This document shows, piece after piece, positions 25,161 to 35,191 of a stretch of DNA of 64,000 nt; position 1 is the first letter of the stretch; every line of letters starts with the position of its first letter. The DNA lies in assembly GCF_003610805.1 (NCBI RefSeq), contig NZ_RAPF01000002.1, positions 310,001-374,000 of the forward strand, written 5' to 3'. The notes under the pieces were generated by a model. That model was not told where the DNA came from, searched no databases, and worked only from the letters and a program-made list of their open reading frames with translations. The position numbers and the translations under genes are program-made. This DNA comes from Altericroceibacterium spongiae (GTDB lineage Bacteria; Pseudomonadota; Alphaproteobacteria; Sphingomonadales; Sphingomonadaceae).

Positions 25161-27284
25161 CTAAATGCTCATACGCAAACTCAGCTTAACATTGCGTCCT
25201 CTCAGAGGTGCGAAATCCTTCGTAGCACTGGTATGCATCCGGCCTTCGACATCGAAAATATTGTTGCCTTGCAGCATGAGCGTCACATTGTTGTTGCCGC
25301 GCATCGGCTTCCACGAAACTGAGAGATTGACGAAAGTGTACCCATCTGTGGGGGTTTCATAATCGGCTGTACGATTCTGGTCGTCGAACCACTGGACTTC
25401 GGCTCTCGCTCCCCAGCGCGGACTCTTCATTTCAAGAGCACCCAGCAAGCTGAGCGGCGGGATCAGCGGTACCGCGGATCCGTCATCCAGCGTAGCGCGA
25501 ATATAGTCGCCTCGCAGATCGGTCAGGAAGCGCATCCCGCTCTCGGTAGTATAAAGCGGAACGGTCACTTCACCTTCGAGACCGAAGTAGTCGGCATCCT
25601 GCTGCAGATAGTAATAAACCGGCAGATTATCTTCTATGTCATCCGAACCTTGCAGATAAACGTAGTTTTTGAACCAGTTCTTATAGATGGAGAAATTGAC
25701 AGTAGCCGGGCCTACTTCGCCGCGCAGATAGCCTTCAAGGCCCCATGCGGTTTCCTTGCTCAGGTCCTGACTGCCGATTTCAAATTGTTCAGTTGCTTCA
25801 TGCGGGCCATTGGCAAATAACTCTTCAGCATTGGGAGAACGCGACGCGCGTGAGCCATTGATACCCAACCGCAGACTGTCAGCGATTTCATAGGATGCGC
25901 CGAGCGATGCCGAAATGTTGTCGTAGCTTTTCGACGTATTGAGCGTATCGACGTCAATATCGGTATGGCTGTAGCGCAGACCGCCCTGGAATTGCGCAGG
26001 ACCTCTATTAATTTCTTGCAGCGTGAAGAGGGCGTATTCATCTGTTGTGCTCGGGGGCACAAAAGCTTCATCACCGATGGCTTCGAAGTCACGATGAACG
26101 AATTGCCCGCCTAGCGAACCGGTCCAGTCGCCGACCTGCTGTTGTACCAGTTCGAGCCTGCCTTCGAGGTTTTTTACGTTAAAGGTGGTGCCCGGTTCTC
26201 CATTGGCAAATTCGGTATGACTGTAGTCGGAGTATCCCCAGCGTGTATGGACTTCGGAAAATGGGCCGCTTGCGAGATTGAGCGAACCTCTCAGGTCACC
26301 GCGGTATTGGCGCATATGAATCTGGACCGGACCTTCTTCCTCTTCTTCGCCTTCTCCGCCAATATCCACGCTAGGGCGGTCCGGCGTGCCGTAGCGTGTA
26401 TTGTAATAGCCGAAAGAAGCGCCCAATGAACCATTTTCGCCGACCCAGGCGAGGCCTGTGCCAAGTGAATAGGTCCGCGTATCGCTATTCGGCAGTGTAC
26501 CATGCTGATTGGCGGTTTCACGTAATTCGGCGGCCTTGTCGGGATCGGAGCCTTCGATCGCATCGGCTGCATCCAGCGCATCCTGCCGCAGGCCCGATGC
26601 CAGGACATATCCTGGAATATCAATGTCGTCTGTCTTGCGGTAGGAGCCGTCTACATGGAAAGCGATTTCCTTGCTGACCGGTACATCCAGAGAAGCGCCA
26701 CCTTCGCGCAGGTCGGATGCTGAGTCGAGCCCTGCCAGTGCGTCAATATGAACCGGTTCATCAGGAACCGAACGTGGAATGCGCTTGTCGTGAATATTAA
26801 CCGCGCCGCCAATGGCCGAACTGCCATAGAGGAGTACAGCAGGACCTCGCACCACATCAATGCTCTGGGCCGTCAAAGGATCGGTAGATACGCCATGATC
26901 GGCGGACACGCCTGATGCGTCGCTAAGGCCGATCCCATCAACCATAATGCGAACACGATCTCCCTGGAGACCACGTAACACAGGACGTGAAACACCCGGT
27001 GCGAAGCTGGATGTCGAAACACCCGGGAGCTTGGCCAAAACATTGCCGACCTGGCCGTCGAGATTGCGCTGTAATTCGATGCCGCTCACTACCGACCTGC
27101 CGGCCAATAGATTCAGTTCGGAAAGGCCGGGCGCCTTCACGATGATATCCGTGTGATAATCGTCATCGCTTTCGGTCGTGCCACGCGAGGTCTGGGAGGA
27201 ATTCGTATTCTGGGCAGTTTGTGCATGGGCTGGCACAAATGGGAGCAGTGCGCCCGCACAGAGCAACGCATATTTGGACAACAT
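25161..27284 (-). CDS. TonB-dependent receptor, ZnuD-like
   Basis: A 707-residue outer-membrane receptor with signal peptide (cleavage after AHA), plug domain (VLAKLPGVSTSS, RPVLRGLQGDRVRIMVDG, VDVVRGPA-like) and barrel. Features shared with the zinc receptor ZnuD are ELFANGPHEATEQFEIG and the closing KDFAPLRGRNVKLSL. An acidic run (GEGEEEEEGP) followed by HMRQYRGD could bind metal in an outer loop. A 22-bp dyad upstream may be a metal-repressor site. Zinc as the ligand is inferred from family motifs. Confidence 0.8.
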   Translation of the reverse strand: MLSKYALLCAGALLPFVPAHAQTAQNTNSSQTSRGTTESDDDYHTDIIVKAPGLSELNLLAGRSVVSGIELQRNLDGQVGNVLAKLPGVSTSSFAPGVSRPVLRGLQGDRVRIMVDGIGLSDASGVSADHGVSTDPLTAQSIDVVRGPAVLLYGSSAIGGAVNIHDKRIPRSVPDEPVHIDALAGLDSASDLREGGASLDVPVSKEIAFHVDGSYRKTDDIDIPGYVLASGLRQDALDAADAIEGSDPDKAAELRETANQHGTLPNSDTRTYSLGTGLAWVGENGSLGASFGYYNTRYGTPDRPSVDIGGEGEEEEEGPVQIHMRQYRGDLRGSLNLASGPFSEVHTRWGYSDYSHTEFANGEPGTTFNVKNLEGRLELVQQQVGDWTGSLGGQFVHRDFEAIGDEAFVPPSTTDEYALFTLQEINRGPAQFQGGLRYSHTDIDVDTLNTSKSYDNISASLGASYEIADSLRLGINGSRASRSPNAEELFANGPHEATEQFEIGSQDLSKETAWGLEGYLRGEVGPATVNFSIYKNWFKNYVYLQGSDDIEDNLPVYYYLQQDADYFGLEGEVTVPLYTTESGMRFLTDLRGDYIRATLDDGSAVPLIPPLSLLGALEMKSPRWGARAEVQWFDDQNRTADYETPTDGYTFVNLSVSWKPMRGNNNVTLMLQGNNIFDVEGRMHTSATKDFAPLRGRNVKLSLRMSI

Positions 27285-27312
27285 AGAGAGACTTTCTGGA
27301 CTTGAATTCGCG

Positions 27313-27334
27313 ATGAGATGTTACACTATCTCAT
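27313..27334. promoter_or_regulatory. dyad upstream of the ZnuD-like receptor
   Basis: ATGAGAT (27313-27319) and ATCTCAT (27328-27334) form a perfect 7-bp inverted repeat around an 8-base spacer, 28 bases before the start codon. A Zur operator would fit the gene, but the arms differ from the palindrome before the merC-like gene. Confidence 0.45.
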
Positions 27335-27389
27335 AGTTAAATTTGTGTCCAGCCTTTTTGCGCAGTGCAGCATGTCAGATGCAGAGAGC

Positions 27390-27429
27390 GCCCTTTAGGG
27401 AGGGCTTGTACCCTCCCTAAAGGGCTTTT
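27390..27429. terminator. strong hairpin after the copper-type receptor gene
   Basis: A 15-bp perfect stem (27390-27404 with 27411-27425) with a six-base loop. It lies just after the oprC-like stop at 27433 on the minus strand. The T-run (four T) is on the plus-strand side. Confidence 0.75.
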
Positions 27430-27432
27430 GTT

Positions 27433-29580
27433 TCAGAAGTTTGTGCTCAGACCGAGGTTGATTGAGCGGCCGCGTCCCGGAATATTGCGCAGATTGCCCG
27501 TCACACCGTAATCGCCAAGCGAAACACCACCCATCGGCAAATCATAGGCTTTGTCGAACAGATTGGTCGCTTCCACGCTCAGGCGAATTCCGGCGATTGT
27601 ATAAGCCGCAGTAAGATTCATCAGAGCATAATCACCGGTTTTCATCTCATGGCGTGTAGCATCGAGGCGAGTCTTGGCATCGACCCATTCCAGTTCTGCG
27701 CCCAGTTCCAACGCGCCCTGCTTGTGTGTCAGTCCCAGAAGCGCATGAAGCGGCATCTGGCGATAAACCGGCCCGTCATCACTCAGATTATTCGCTCGCA
27801 GCCAGGAGGCGGAGGCAGTAATACTGGTTTTCTCCTGCGCCTTACCTGTCCAAAGATCCACAGAGCCGGATAGATCTGTACCGTAAAACTCTGCTTCCTG
27901 ATTGGCGAATTGCAGCTGTACAAAGCCGGTTGGCATGCCCATCATATCGGTGAGATCTTGCAGAAAGATCGTATCGATATAATCGTCGACATGGGTATAG
28001 TAAGGTGCAATCCGGAGATGCCAGCCGCTTGTGTCGTTCCCTAATGCCAATGCAGCACTGACTGTATCGGCGCGTTCGGGTTTGAGATCCAGATTGCCGA
28101 CATAGCCATTGCCGTCACCATACCAGCCGATCATTCGGCTTGCCATAGAGCCGCGGCCCCATGTGTAGCGTTCATAAATATTCGGCGAGCGTGTTTTATG
28201 GGCATAGCCCAGTTCAAGCACCGCCCAGTCATTCATGGCATAGGTTAGCAGTATGGAGGCGTTCCAGTTATTGTCATGGCGCTTGTGCCCAACGGAGTTG
28301 AAAGCGTCGGCTGCCATGGCATCGGCCATATTCATCATACCCGTACCATAAGGCTGTACATCGCCCGTATTCATTCGCAAATGTTCATAACGGATGCCGG
28401 CTATGGTTTTGAGCCGGTCGCTCCATTGCGCCTCCCATTCACTGTAAAGGCTAATGCGGTCGCGCGTGGCTTCATTGATATTCAGAAAAACGTCAGGCCC
28501 CATCATCATGCTGCCTTCTACAGGCGGCCAGTAATCATTGAGCCACTGATGGTGGAATTCCCCACCCAGTCGCAACGTGTCGCGGCTTGAGACCGGCAGG
28601 CTGGTTTTTGCCGAGGTATTGAAGCTATGCACCTCGGTATTCATCGGCATGTCGCCAGGTAATTTGTCTTCGAGAAAGTTCATCGCGTGATCGGTGTCGC
28701 GATAGGCTATCGCCAGATCGAGATCGCCCCAATCATAAATTCCGCGATAGCTTCCGTTGAGGAACCAGCTCTTATTGGACGTCATGTCCATATATTGATT
28801 GGGGAACCCTTCATACGGTGAGAAGTGGTAACCGGCTTTCAATCTGAACAGCCCGGCACCTGCCTGATAGGCAAGTTCCAGCGCGTGATCGGTCTTGGCA
28901 TATTCGGTTGAGCGGACGAGTTCGTCACTGCCACCACCCTCATATTGCTCTGACCGGGTATAAGAGCCGGTATAGCTCGCACTGAGCTTGCGTCCCGCTG
29001 CAGTCAGTTTCACCGCTCCGCCGAATCCATCTCCATTAGACCGGTAAAATGTGGAAACGCTCCCTGTGACCAGCAATGAATCGGAGACAGAAAAAAGTGG
29101 TGGCGCACTCTCGACCGAGATGATGCCACCAATATTGTCACCTCCTGAACTGACAGGTGCGACGCCGGTCAGCACATTGACTGAAGAGAGAGTTTGCGGA
29201 TCAGTATAGGAAAGAGGGGAATTCATATCATTGGGACAGGCTGCATCAATTGTCTGGCCATCGACCAGTATGGTCAGACGCTGTTCACCCAAGCCCCGAA
29301 TGGCAGGCATCGTAGAAATGCCTCCTCCAGTCGCGCCGCTGACCCCGGGTATGCGTGTCAGTAATTGTGCTGTATCGCTCGTTCGCGCCTGCTGTTTTTC
29401 CAACCCGCTGCGATCTAGCTCGGCGGCTGGGTCAGGCAGGGCTATGTTGATCCGCGCTCCCAGAGAGTCCTCATCTTCGGCAGATGAATCTGTCTGAGCC
29501 TGTGCCAATATTGGTAAAGAACAGCAGCCAGCAGCCAGCGCAGCGCGAAACGCGATTTTCCATGAGATCATTGTCATCAT
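27433..29580 (-). CDS. TonB-dependent copper receptor (OprC-like)
   Basis: A 715-residue outer-membrane receptor. The signal peptide ends AQAQ, the plug has LLTRIPGVSG and MPAIRGLGEQRLTILVDG, and the barrel contains KTRSPNIYERYTWG and GDGNGYVGNLDLKPE, sequences typical of OprC-type copper receptors. Methionine-rich loops (SMMMGPD, GMMNMADAMAAD) fit copper binding. The upstream DUF2946 gene is a usual partner. Which copper form is transported cannot be seen. Confidence 0.85.
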   Translation of the reverse strand: MMTMISWKIAFRAALAAGCCSLPILAQAQTDSSAEDEDSLGARINIALPDPAAELDRSGLEKQQARTSDTAQLLTRIPGVSGATGGGISTMPAIRGLGEQRLTILVDGQTIDAACPNDMNSPLSYTDPQTLSSVNVLTGVAPVSSGGDNIGGIISVESAPPLFSVSDSLLVTGSVSTFYRSNGDGFGGAVKLTAAGRKLSASYTGSYTRSEQYEGGGSDELVRSTEYAKTDHALELAYQAGAGLFRLKAGYHFSPYEGFPNQYMDMTSNKSWFLNGSYRGIYDWGDLDLAIAYRDTDHAMNFLEDKLPGDMPMNTEVHSFNTSAKTSLPVSSRDTLRLGGEFHHQWLNDYWPPVEGSMMMGPDVFLNINEATRDRISLYSEWEAQWSDRLKTIAGIRYEHLRMNTGDVQPYGTGMMNMADAMAADAFNSVGHKRHDNNWNASILLTYAMNDWAVLELGYAHKTRSPNIYERYTWGRGSMASRMIGWYGDGNGYVGNLDLKPERADTVSAALALGNDTSGWHLRIAPYYTHVDDYIDTIFLQDLTDMMGMPTGFVQLQFANQEAEFYGTDLSGSVDLWTGKAQEKTSITASASWLRANNLSDDGPVYRQMPLHALLGLTHKQGALELGAELEWVDAKTRLDATRHEMKTGDYALMNLTAAYTIAGIRLSVEATNLFDKAYDLPMGGVSLGDYGVTGNLRNIPGRGRSINLGLSTNF

Positions 29581-29682
29581 CCATCATGGCCCAACTATAT
29601 GAGCCATCCATCATACAGTTCCGCTCCTCGATGGAGCGGTAAGTGAAAGAAGGGGGCGTGCGCCATTCGGGACGCAGGCCGT

Positions 29683-30102
29683 TCAGATGATGGCAGGAGG
29701 GCCGCGCAAGGGTGGTCTGGCATAAACTATCCGCCGCACGCATGGTGTGACGACAGGTGCGAAGCCAAGGGCCAGAATGAAAGCCAGTGCAATAGCAAAG
29801 AAAAACGGATCATCCGCTTCCAGCCCGCTCACGGCCATGGTTGCGAAAGGGCAATGCGTGGCGGCATGGTCGGTATGCTCGCCTTCTCCAGAGCCATGAG
29901 AATGGCCTGTTTTATTTGTCTGGACTTTGATGAGCAACGCTTTGCCGCCGACCTGTCCGTCACAGATCCGGACAGACAGAAAACGGTCTCCGGAATCGAT
30001 CATATAGCCGGTTGGAACCAGAACTTTCAGGCATAGCGCCAGAGCCACCAGCATGGCAGCAAGATGACAATGCGCCTGACAAAGGGACCGGGCTTTGGGC
30101 AT
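29683..30102 (-). CDS. DUF2946-type copper-associated membrane protein
   Basis: Encodes 139 residues with a hydrophobic segment near each end. A central hydrophilic part contains HSHGSGEGEHTDHAATHCPF, with many His and one Cys, matching DUF2946 proteins found next to copper receptors. The ATG at 30102 is used; a TTG lies one codon upstream. The gene probably shares a transcript with the receptor 102 bases downstream. Direct metal binding is inferred. Confidence 0.75.
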   Translation of the reverse strand: MPKARSLCQAHCHLAAMLVALALCLKVLVPTGYMIDSGDRFLSVRICDGQVGGKALLIKVQTNKTGHSHGSGEGEHTDHAATHCPFATMAVSGLEADDPFFFAIALAFILALGFAPVVTPCVRRIVYARPPLRGPPAII

Positions 30103-30173
30103 CAAAGTGCTATACGGGCGCGTATCCGGCGTGTCATCCTCATTTCATGCCGGTTGAGCAGTGCGGAATATAG

Positions 30174-30797
30174 TCAGGAAGCTGAGCGCGCTTCCGCCAC
30201 CGCGTCGCGCAAGGCATCCAGGTCGAGCGCACCAGGGACCAAAAAGTCGCCGATTACAAGGCCGGGCGTCCCTTGCAAGCCGAGAATACGAGCCTGCCGG
30301 TCACTTTGAGCCAAAACCGCTTCGATCTTGCTTTCGTGTTTGGCGATATCGGCCGTGAGCCGTTCCCAGTCCACCCCGGCTTGGCGTGCTGCAGCTTTTA
30401 TGCCGGCTCGATCAAGTTTGCCCGGATGGCGCATCAGCGCATCGTGAAAGGCATCGTGACGTCCCTGAAATTGGGAAGCAAGGGCGGCCCTCGCTGCAAA
30501 ATTGGATTCGCCGCCAAAAATGGGCCAGTCGCGATAGACTATCCGAACTCTGGGATCGCTTTTCGCTAATTGCTGAAAGGCGATATGCTGCTTCTTGCAA
30601 TAGCCACATTGATAATCGAAAAATTCGACAATGGTGACATCGAAACCTTCCGGTGCATCTTTGGGCACGAGGGGCGCTTCGCGTAAGGCATTGCGGAAAC
30701 GCGCTATAGCTGCTGCTTCGTCATCACTCTGCGCTATCGCGGCAGGAGAGGAACACAGTACGCACAAGGCGCCAAGGAGAAGAGCCAGCTTTTTCAT
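30174..30797 (-). CDS. periplasmic DsbA-family thiol oxidoreductase
   Basis: Encodes 207 residues with a Sec signal peptide (cleaved after AIA) and a thioredoxin fold interrupted by a helical domain. The active site is CGYC in FFDYQCGYCKKQH, and the cis-proline lies in LQGTPGLVIG. Such DsbA/ScsC-like proteins exchange disulfides in the periplasm. Being upstream of the DUF2946/copper receptor pair on the same strand, a role in copper tolerance like ScsC is possible but not shown. Confidence 0.88.
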   Translation of the reverse strand: MKKLALLLGALCVLCSSPAAIAQSDDEAAAIARFRNALREAPLVPKDAPEGFDVTIVEFFDYQCGYCKKQHIAFQQLAKSDPRVRIVYRDWPIFGGESNFAARAALASQFQGRHDAFHDALMRHPGKLDRAGIKAAARQAGVDWERLTADIAKHESKIEAVLAQSDRQARILGLQGTPGLVIGDFLVPGALDLDALRDAVAEARSAS

Positions 30798-31032
30798 AAC
30801 CCTGTCATGGCTGTTATAGGCGATTTTGCCAAGATGCCTCGAACTGGAAGAGGCCCCACTTGACCGCCGGTTGCAAAATGAGGGGGCGGTGCGAAAGCAT
30901 ATTCGATTGCTGCGACAGGGTAAGGCTTTGTGATTGAAAGCTAATTTGAAAGCTTATGCAACCTCGAGCCATTTCATGCGTTATCTTTGAAAGCCGAATA
31001 GTCTGAACATCTGGTATCGAAGGGGCCTATCC

Positions 31033-31689
31033 ATGACTCGAGAGGGTTTTCTCAACCTGTCCCGCCGCTCCGTGCTGGCAAGTGGCGTGGCATCTGCGGC
31101 GTTGACCGCGGTTCCGCCTGTTGCGGCACAAGCGAAAAGCGATACATCCTCCAGGGGGCCAGCTATGAACAAGCTCAATTTAATCGTGAATGGAGAGCGT
31201 TACGAACTGGAACTCGACACACGGACGACGCTGCTCGACACTTTGCGTGAGCATTTGCACCTGACCGGTACCAAGAAGGGCTGCGATCACGGTCAGTGCG
31301 GAGCATGTACCGTGATGGTAAATGGAGAGCGGATCAATTCCTGCCTCAGCTTTGCGGTCATGCATGATGAAGATGAAGTTACGACGATCGAAGGATTGGG
31401 CGAACCTGACAACATGCACCCGATGCAAGAGGCATTCGTGAAGCATGATGGCTATCAATGTGGCTATTGCACGCCGGGCCAGATCTGTTCCGCCGTGGCG
31501 GTGCTGGATGAGATTCGCAAAGGTGTCCCCAGTCATGTCACGGAAGACATCAACGCCGTACCGGATTTCACTAACATGGAGATGCGAGAGCGGATGAGCG
31601 GCAATATCTGCCGCTGTGGAGCCTATTCCAACATTGCCGAAGCTATGGCGGATGTGGCCGGGCTTGAAATGGCGGGGAATGCTGCATGA
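31033..31689 (+). CDS. paoA: aldehyde oxidoreductase iron-sulfur subunit PaoA
   Basis: A 218-residue 2Fe-2S subunit of a xanthine-oxidase-family periplasmic aldehyde dehydrogenase. It starts with a TAT signal ([10 protein letters not shown] ... AAQA). Two 2Fe-2S sites follow: [12 protein letters not shown] with its fourth Cys in NSCLSF, and [11 protein letters not shown] paired with GNICRCGAY. Export in complex with PaoB and PaoC through TAT is known for the E. coli homologue. The stop overlaps the paoB start (ATGA). An AAGGGG ribosome binding site precedes the ATG. Confidence 0.93.
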   Translation: MTREGFLNLSRRSVLASGVASAALTAVPPVAAQAKSDTSSRGPAMNKLNLIVNGERYELELDTRTTLLDTLREHLHLTGTKKGCDHGQCGACTVMVNGERINSCLSFAVMHDEDEVTTIEGLGEPDNMHPMQEAFVKHDGYQCGYCTPGQICSAVAVLDEIRKGVPSHVTEDINAVPDFTNMEMRERMSGNICRCGAYSNIAEAMADVAGLEMAGNAA

Positions 31690-32636
31690 AAAGCTTCACT
31701 TACGAACGCGTGAAAAGCCCCGAAGAGGCTGTAAAAGCAGCTATGGCCCGTAAGGGAGCGAAATTCATCGCCGGCGGGACCAATCTTATCGATCTGATGA
31801 AGCTTGAAATCGAGACCCCAACGCATCTGATCGATGTGAATGGCCTTGGTTTGGATGACATCAGAGAAACCGAAGAAGGCGGCCTCAGAATCGGCGCACT
31901 GGTCAGTAACACCGATCTTGCCAGCGATCGGCGCGTGCGGCGTGACTATGGTGTGCTGACGCGGGCTATTGTAGCAGGGGCATCGGGCCAGCTCCGCAAT
32001 AAGGCGTCGACAGGTGGCAATCTTCTGCAGCGTACGCGTTGTCCCTATTTTTATGACACGAATATGCCTTGCAACAAACGTCAGCCGGGTGAAGGATGTT
32101 CGGCGAAAGAGGGTTATAGCCGTCAGCTTGGTATTATGGGGGTCAGCGATGCCTGTATTGCCACCTATCCCGGCGATATGGCTGTGGCTCTGCGGGTACT
32201 TGATGCCACTGTCGAGACCGCGCGGCCTGACGGTACCGAACGGACTATACCGATAGCTGATTTCCATCGCCTGCCCGGTGACAGTCCCGACAAAGACAAT
32301 GTGCTGGATAAGGGAGAGCTGATTACTGCTGTCACCTTACCCAAACCGCTGGGCGGTCGCCATTTTTATCACAAAGTTCGCGATCGCCGATCCTATGCTT
32401 TTGCGCTGGTTTCTGTTGCGGCTGTGGTGCAGCCAGATGGTACCGGACGTGTGGCGGTAGGTGGGATCGCTCCGAAACCTTGGCGTGACGAAGCTGCGGA
32501 TGCACAACTGCCGAACGGGGCATCTGCTGTGGCTCGTGTGCTTACCAAAGGGGCCCGGACCACGGAGCATAATCGCTTTAAACTGGCCCTCATCGAACGC
32601 ACAATTGCCGCGGTGCTTCAGCAAGCGCGCGGCTGA
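31686..32636 (+). CDS. paoB: aldehyde oxidoreductase FAD subunit PaoB
   Basis: A 316-residue FAD-binding subunit. The FAD contact region is [13 protein letters not shown] near residue 30. The segment [20 protein letters not shown] carries the cysteines of the additional 4Fe-4S cluster found in PaoB and 4-hydroxybenzoyl-CoA reductase. It overlaps paoA by four bases and is followed 14 bases later by paoC, so the three form one operon. Confidence 0.93.
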   Translation: MKSFTYERVKSPEEAVKAAMARKGAKFIAGGTNLIDLMKLEIETPTHLIDVNGLGLDDIRETEEGGLRIGALVSNTDLASDRRVRRDYGVLTRAIVAGASGQLRNKASTGGNLLQRTRCPYFYDTNMPCNKRQPGEGCSAKEGYSRQLGIMGVSDACIATYPGDMAVALRVLDATVETARPDGTERTIPIADFHRLPGDSPDKDNVLDKGELITAVTLPKPLGGRHFYHKVRDRRSYAFALVSVAAVVQPDGTGRVAVGGIAPKPWRDEAADAQLPNGASAVARVLTKGARTTEHNRFKLALIERTIAAVLQQARG

Positions 32637-32650
32637 AGGAGGACATCTCC

Positions 32651-34858
32651 ATGAAATTTGACCAACGTGCAGACAGCAATCCGATCGACCGATTGAAAGT
32701 AGTGGGACGGGCGCAGGATCGGATTGACGGGCCGCTTAAAGTTACCGGTCGGGCCAAATATGCTTATGAACGGCATGAGGCCGTGCCGGGGCAGCTTTAC
32801 GGCTATATTCTTGGCTCGGGTATTGCCTGCGGGCGCATCACCGACATGGCACTTGATGATGCCCGGAGGGCATCCGGAGTGGTGGATGTCATATCCACTC
32901 TCGACTATGAGCCGGTGCCACTCAGCGATTACAATACTGCCAATTTGTTCGGTGGAGATGAAATTCAGCATTACCATCAGGCAATTGCTCTTGTCGTGGC
33001 TGAGACTTTCGAACAGGCCCGGGCGGCAGCGCATCTGATCCGTGTGGACTATAACCGTACAGAAGGCCAATTCGACCTGGCCGCCGCCGCACCTTCTGCA
33101 CCGCTCTACACAAATGGAGAAGATGATACGGGTGAAAACCGTTATGGGGACTTCGAAGGAGCTTATGCGGCATCCCCAGTGCAGCTGGATGCTCATTATA
33201 GCACACCCGACGAAACCCATGCGATGATGGAGCCGCATACAACGCTGGCGCATTGGGAAGGCGATACAGTCACCCTTTGGACGTCCAACCAGATGATTGC
33301 CTGGTCCAAAGCCGCTCTGGCCAAATCGCTACAAATGCCGGCTGAAAATATCAGGCTGGATTCGCCCTTTCTGGGCGGAGGCTTCGGGGCGAAATTATTT
33401 GTTCGTGCTGATGCTATTGTCGCGGCTTTGGCAGCTAAGAAAGTGGGACGACCCGTCAAGGTGACATTCCAGCGTCCGCTGGTGGCCAATAACACCACCC
33501 ATCGGCCTGCCACTATTCAGCATATCCGGCTGGGTGCGGACCGGGATGGCCGATTGCTCGCTATCGGTCATGAGAGCATCTCCGGCGATTTGCCGGGCGG
33601 CTCACCGGAGACGGCAGTCAACCAGACCGAGAGCTTCTATGCTGCGGAAAACCGGCTTACGGCCATGCGTCTGGCGGTGCTCAATCTGCCGGAAGGCAAT
33701 GCGATGCGGGCTCCCGGCGAGGCGCCGGGGTTGATGGCACTGGAAGTAGCCATGGACGAAATGGCTGAAAAACTGGGCATGGATCCGGTTGATTTCCGTA
33801 TCCTTAACGATACGCAGGTCGATCCTATGAAACCTGATCGCGAATATTCCGAAAGGCATATGATCGAATGTCTGCGTCGAGGCGCCAGGGAATTCGGCTG
33901 GGATAAACGTCATACGGAGCCGGCATCGCAAGTCGAGGGAGACTGGCTGGTCGGCATGGGCATGGCTGGTGGCTTCCGCAATAACATGCTGATGAAATCG
34001 GGCGCCCGTGTCCGGCTGGGTCCGGATGGCGTTGTGACGGTTGAAACAGACATGACCGATATTGGAACGGGCAGCTATACAATCATCGCGCAGACTGCAG
34101 CTGAAATGATGGGCCTTCCACTCGACAGAGTAAAAGTAGAGCTGGGTGATTCCGATTATCCGGCTTCAGCCGGGTCTGGTGGTCAGTGGGGAGCAGCTAA
34201 TTCCACGGCTGGCACCTATGCTGCCTGTGTCAAATTGCGTGAACAGGTGGCGCAAAAATTCGGGCTCGATCCAGCGGAAGCGGATTTCACTGATGGGCAG
34301 GTCAGGCAGGGCAAACAGTCTTTTGCTTTGCAGGGCGCTGCTGAAGATGGCGAGCTGGTAGCAGAAGATGCGATCGAATACGGGGATTTTGGCGACAAAT
34401 ATCTCCAGTCCACTTTTGCCGGTCACTTTGTACAGGTGTCTGTCAATCGTTTTACCGGCGTGACCCGGATCGACCGGATGCTGGCCGTTTGCGATGCGGG
34501 GCGGATTCTCAACCCGAAATCGGCCCGCAGTCAGGTGATCGGTGCAATGACTATGGGCGCGGGTGCCGCTCTGACAGAGGAACTGGCGGTGGACACGCGT
34601 TTCGGTCTGTTCATCAATCACGATCTGGCAAGTTATGAGGTACCCGTTCACGCCGATATTCCTCATCAGGAAGTTATTTTCCTTGATGAAGTCGACAGTG
34701 CATCGACCCCGATGAAAGCGAAAGGCGTGGGCGAGCTGGGCTTGTGTGGTGTTGGTGCGGCGATTGCTAATGCAATCTATAATGCAACAGGTATTCGAGT
34801 GCGCGATTATCCGCTGACTCTCGACAAATATCTTGATCGGCTGCCTGAGGTTGCTTGA
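32651..34858 (+). CDS. paoC: aldehyde oxidoreductase molybdenum subunit PaoC
   Basis: A 735-residue molybdenum-cofactor subunit. Typical elements are PHTTLAHWEG, LGGGFGAKLFVRADA, NAMRAPGEAPG, the cofactor loop GSGGQWGAAN, and the C-terminal active-site region KGVGELGLCGVGAA, where a Glu is the catalytic base. It oxidises aldehydes (aromatic aldehydes in E. coli PaoABC). The dedicated chaperone PaoD is not adjacent. An AAGGAGG ribosome binding site precedes the ATG. Confidence 0.93.
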   Translation: MKFDQRADSNPIDRLKVVGRAQDRIDGPLKVTGRAKYAYERHEAVPGQLYGYILGSGIACGRITDMALDDARRASGVVDVISTLDYEPVPLSDYNTANLFGGDEIQHYHQAIALVVAETFEQARAAAHLIRVDYNRTEGQFDLAAAAPSAPLYTNGEDDTGENRYGDFEGAYAASPVQLDAHYSTPDETHAMMEPHTTLAHWEGDTVTLWTSNQMIAWSKAALAKSLQMPAENIRLDSPFLGGGFGAKLFVRADAIVAALAAKKVGRPVKVTFQRPLVANNTTHRPATIQHIRLGADRDGRLLAIGHESISGDLPGGSPETAVNQTESFYAAENRLTAMRLAVLNLPEGNAMRAPGEAPGLMALEVAMDEMAEKLGMDPVDFRILNDTQVDPMKPDREYSERHMIECLRRGAREFGWDKRHTEPASQVEGDWLVGMGMAGGFRNNMLMKSGARVRLGPDGVVTVETDMTDIGTGSYTIIAQTAAEMMGLPLDRVKVELGDSDYPASAGSGGQWGAANSTAGTYAACVKLREQVAQKFGLDPAEADFTDGQVRQGKQSFALQGAAEDGELVAEDAIEYGDFGDKYLQSTFAGHFVQVSVNRFTGVTRIDRMLAVCDAGRILNPKSARSQVIGAMTMGAGAALTEELAVDTRFGLFINHDLASYEVPVHADIPHQEVIFLDEVDSASTPMKAKGVGELGLCGVGAAIANAIYNATGIRVRDYPLTLDKYLDRLPEVA

Positions 34859-34865
34859 ACATTTC

Positions 34866-34891
34866 AGGCCGGGGAAATTTTCTCCGGCCTT
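34866..34891 (+). terminator. terminator after paoC
   Basis: AGGCCGGGGA (34866-34875) pairs with TCTCCGGCCT (34881-34890) with one G-U pair and a five-base loop, directly after the paoC stop; only a short T tract follows. Confidence 0.6.
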
Positions 34892-34913
34892 GTTACAGTC
34901 CTCGGATATATAA

Positions 34914-34947
34914 AAAGCCCCGAACTCTCCATAGAGTTGGGGGCTTT
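34914..34947 (-). terminator. terminator of the DUF2171 gene
   Basis: AAAGCCCC and GGGGCTTT close an inner hairpin (AACTCT with AGAGTT). On the minus strand it is followed by a T-run, ending the DUF2171 transcript; it may also stop paoC read-through. Confidence 0.8.
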
Positions 34948-34966
34948 AGTCTGACTGAACATTATA

Positions 34967-35191
34967 TCAGTTCACGCCGAGAGGAATTTTGGTTCCGGCT
35001 TTCAGATAGATGCGGTTGTCATCGATCTTCTCTACGGCGTCGAGCGGCAGGAAGTGGTGCATGTTGTCATCACTGTCACTGCGGGTAAGCTTGATACGGT
35101 CATCATCCATAACTTCGTCAACCGTTCCAATATGCTGACCATTAGCGTCGGCAACTTCCATATGTTCTTTGATGCGAATCTTCTCAAACAT
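34967..35191 (-). CDS. DUF2171 (PRC-barrel-like) protein
   Basis: A 74-residue protein with the DUF2171 pattern: VADANGQHIGTVDEVMDDDRIKL then HHFLPLDAVEKIDDNRIYL. This all-beta fold resembles PRC barrels. Members are small cytosolic proteins of unknown function, often seen with stress genes. An AGAGG ribosome binding site precedes the ATG, and its own terminator follows. Confidence 0.88.
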   Translation of the reverse strand: MFEKIRIKEHMEVADANGQHIGTVDEVMDDDRIKLTRSDSDDNMHHFLPLDAVEKIDDNRIYLKAGTKIPLGVN

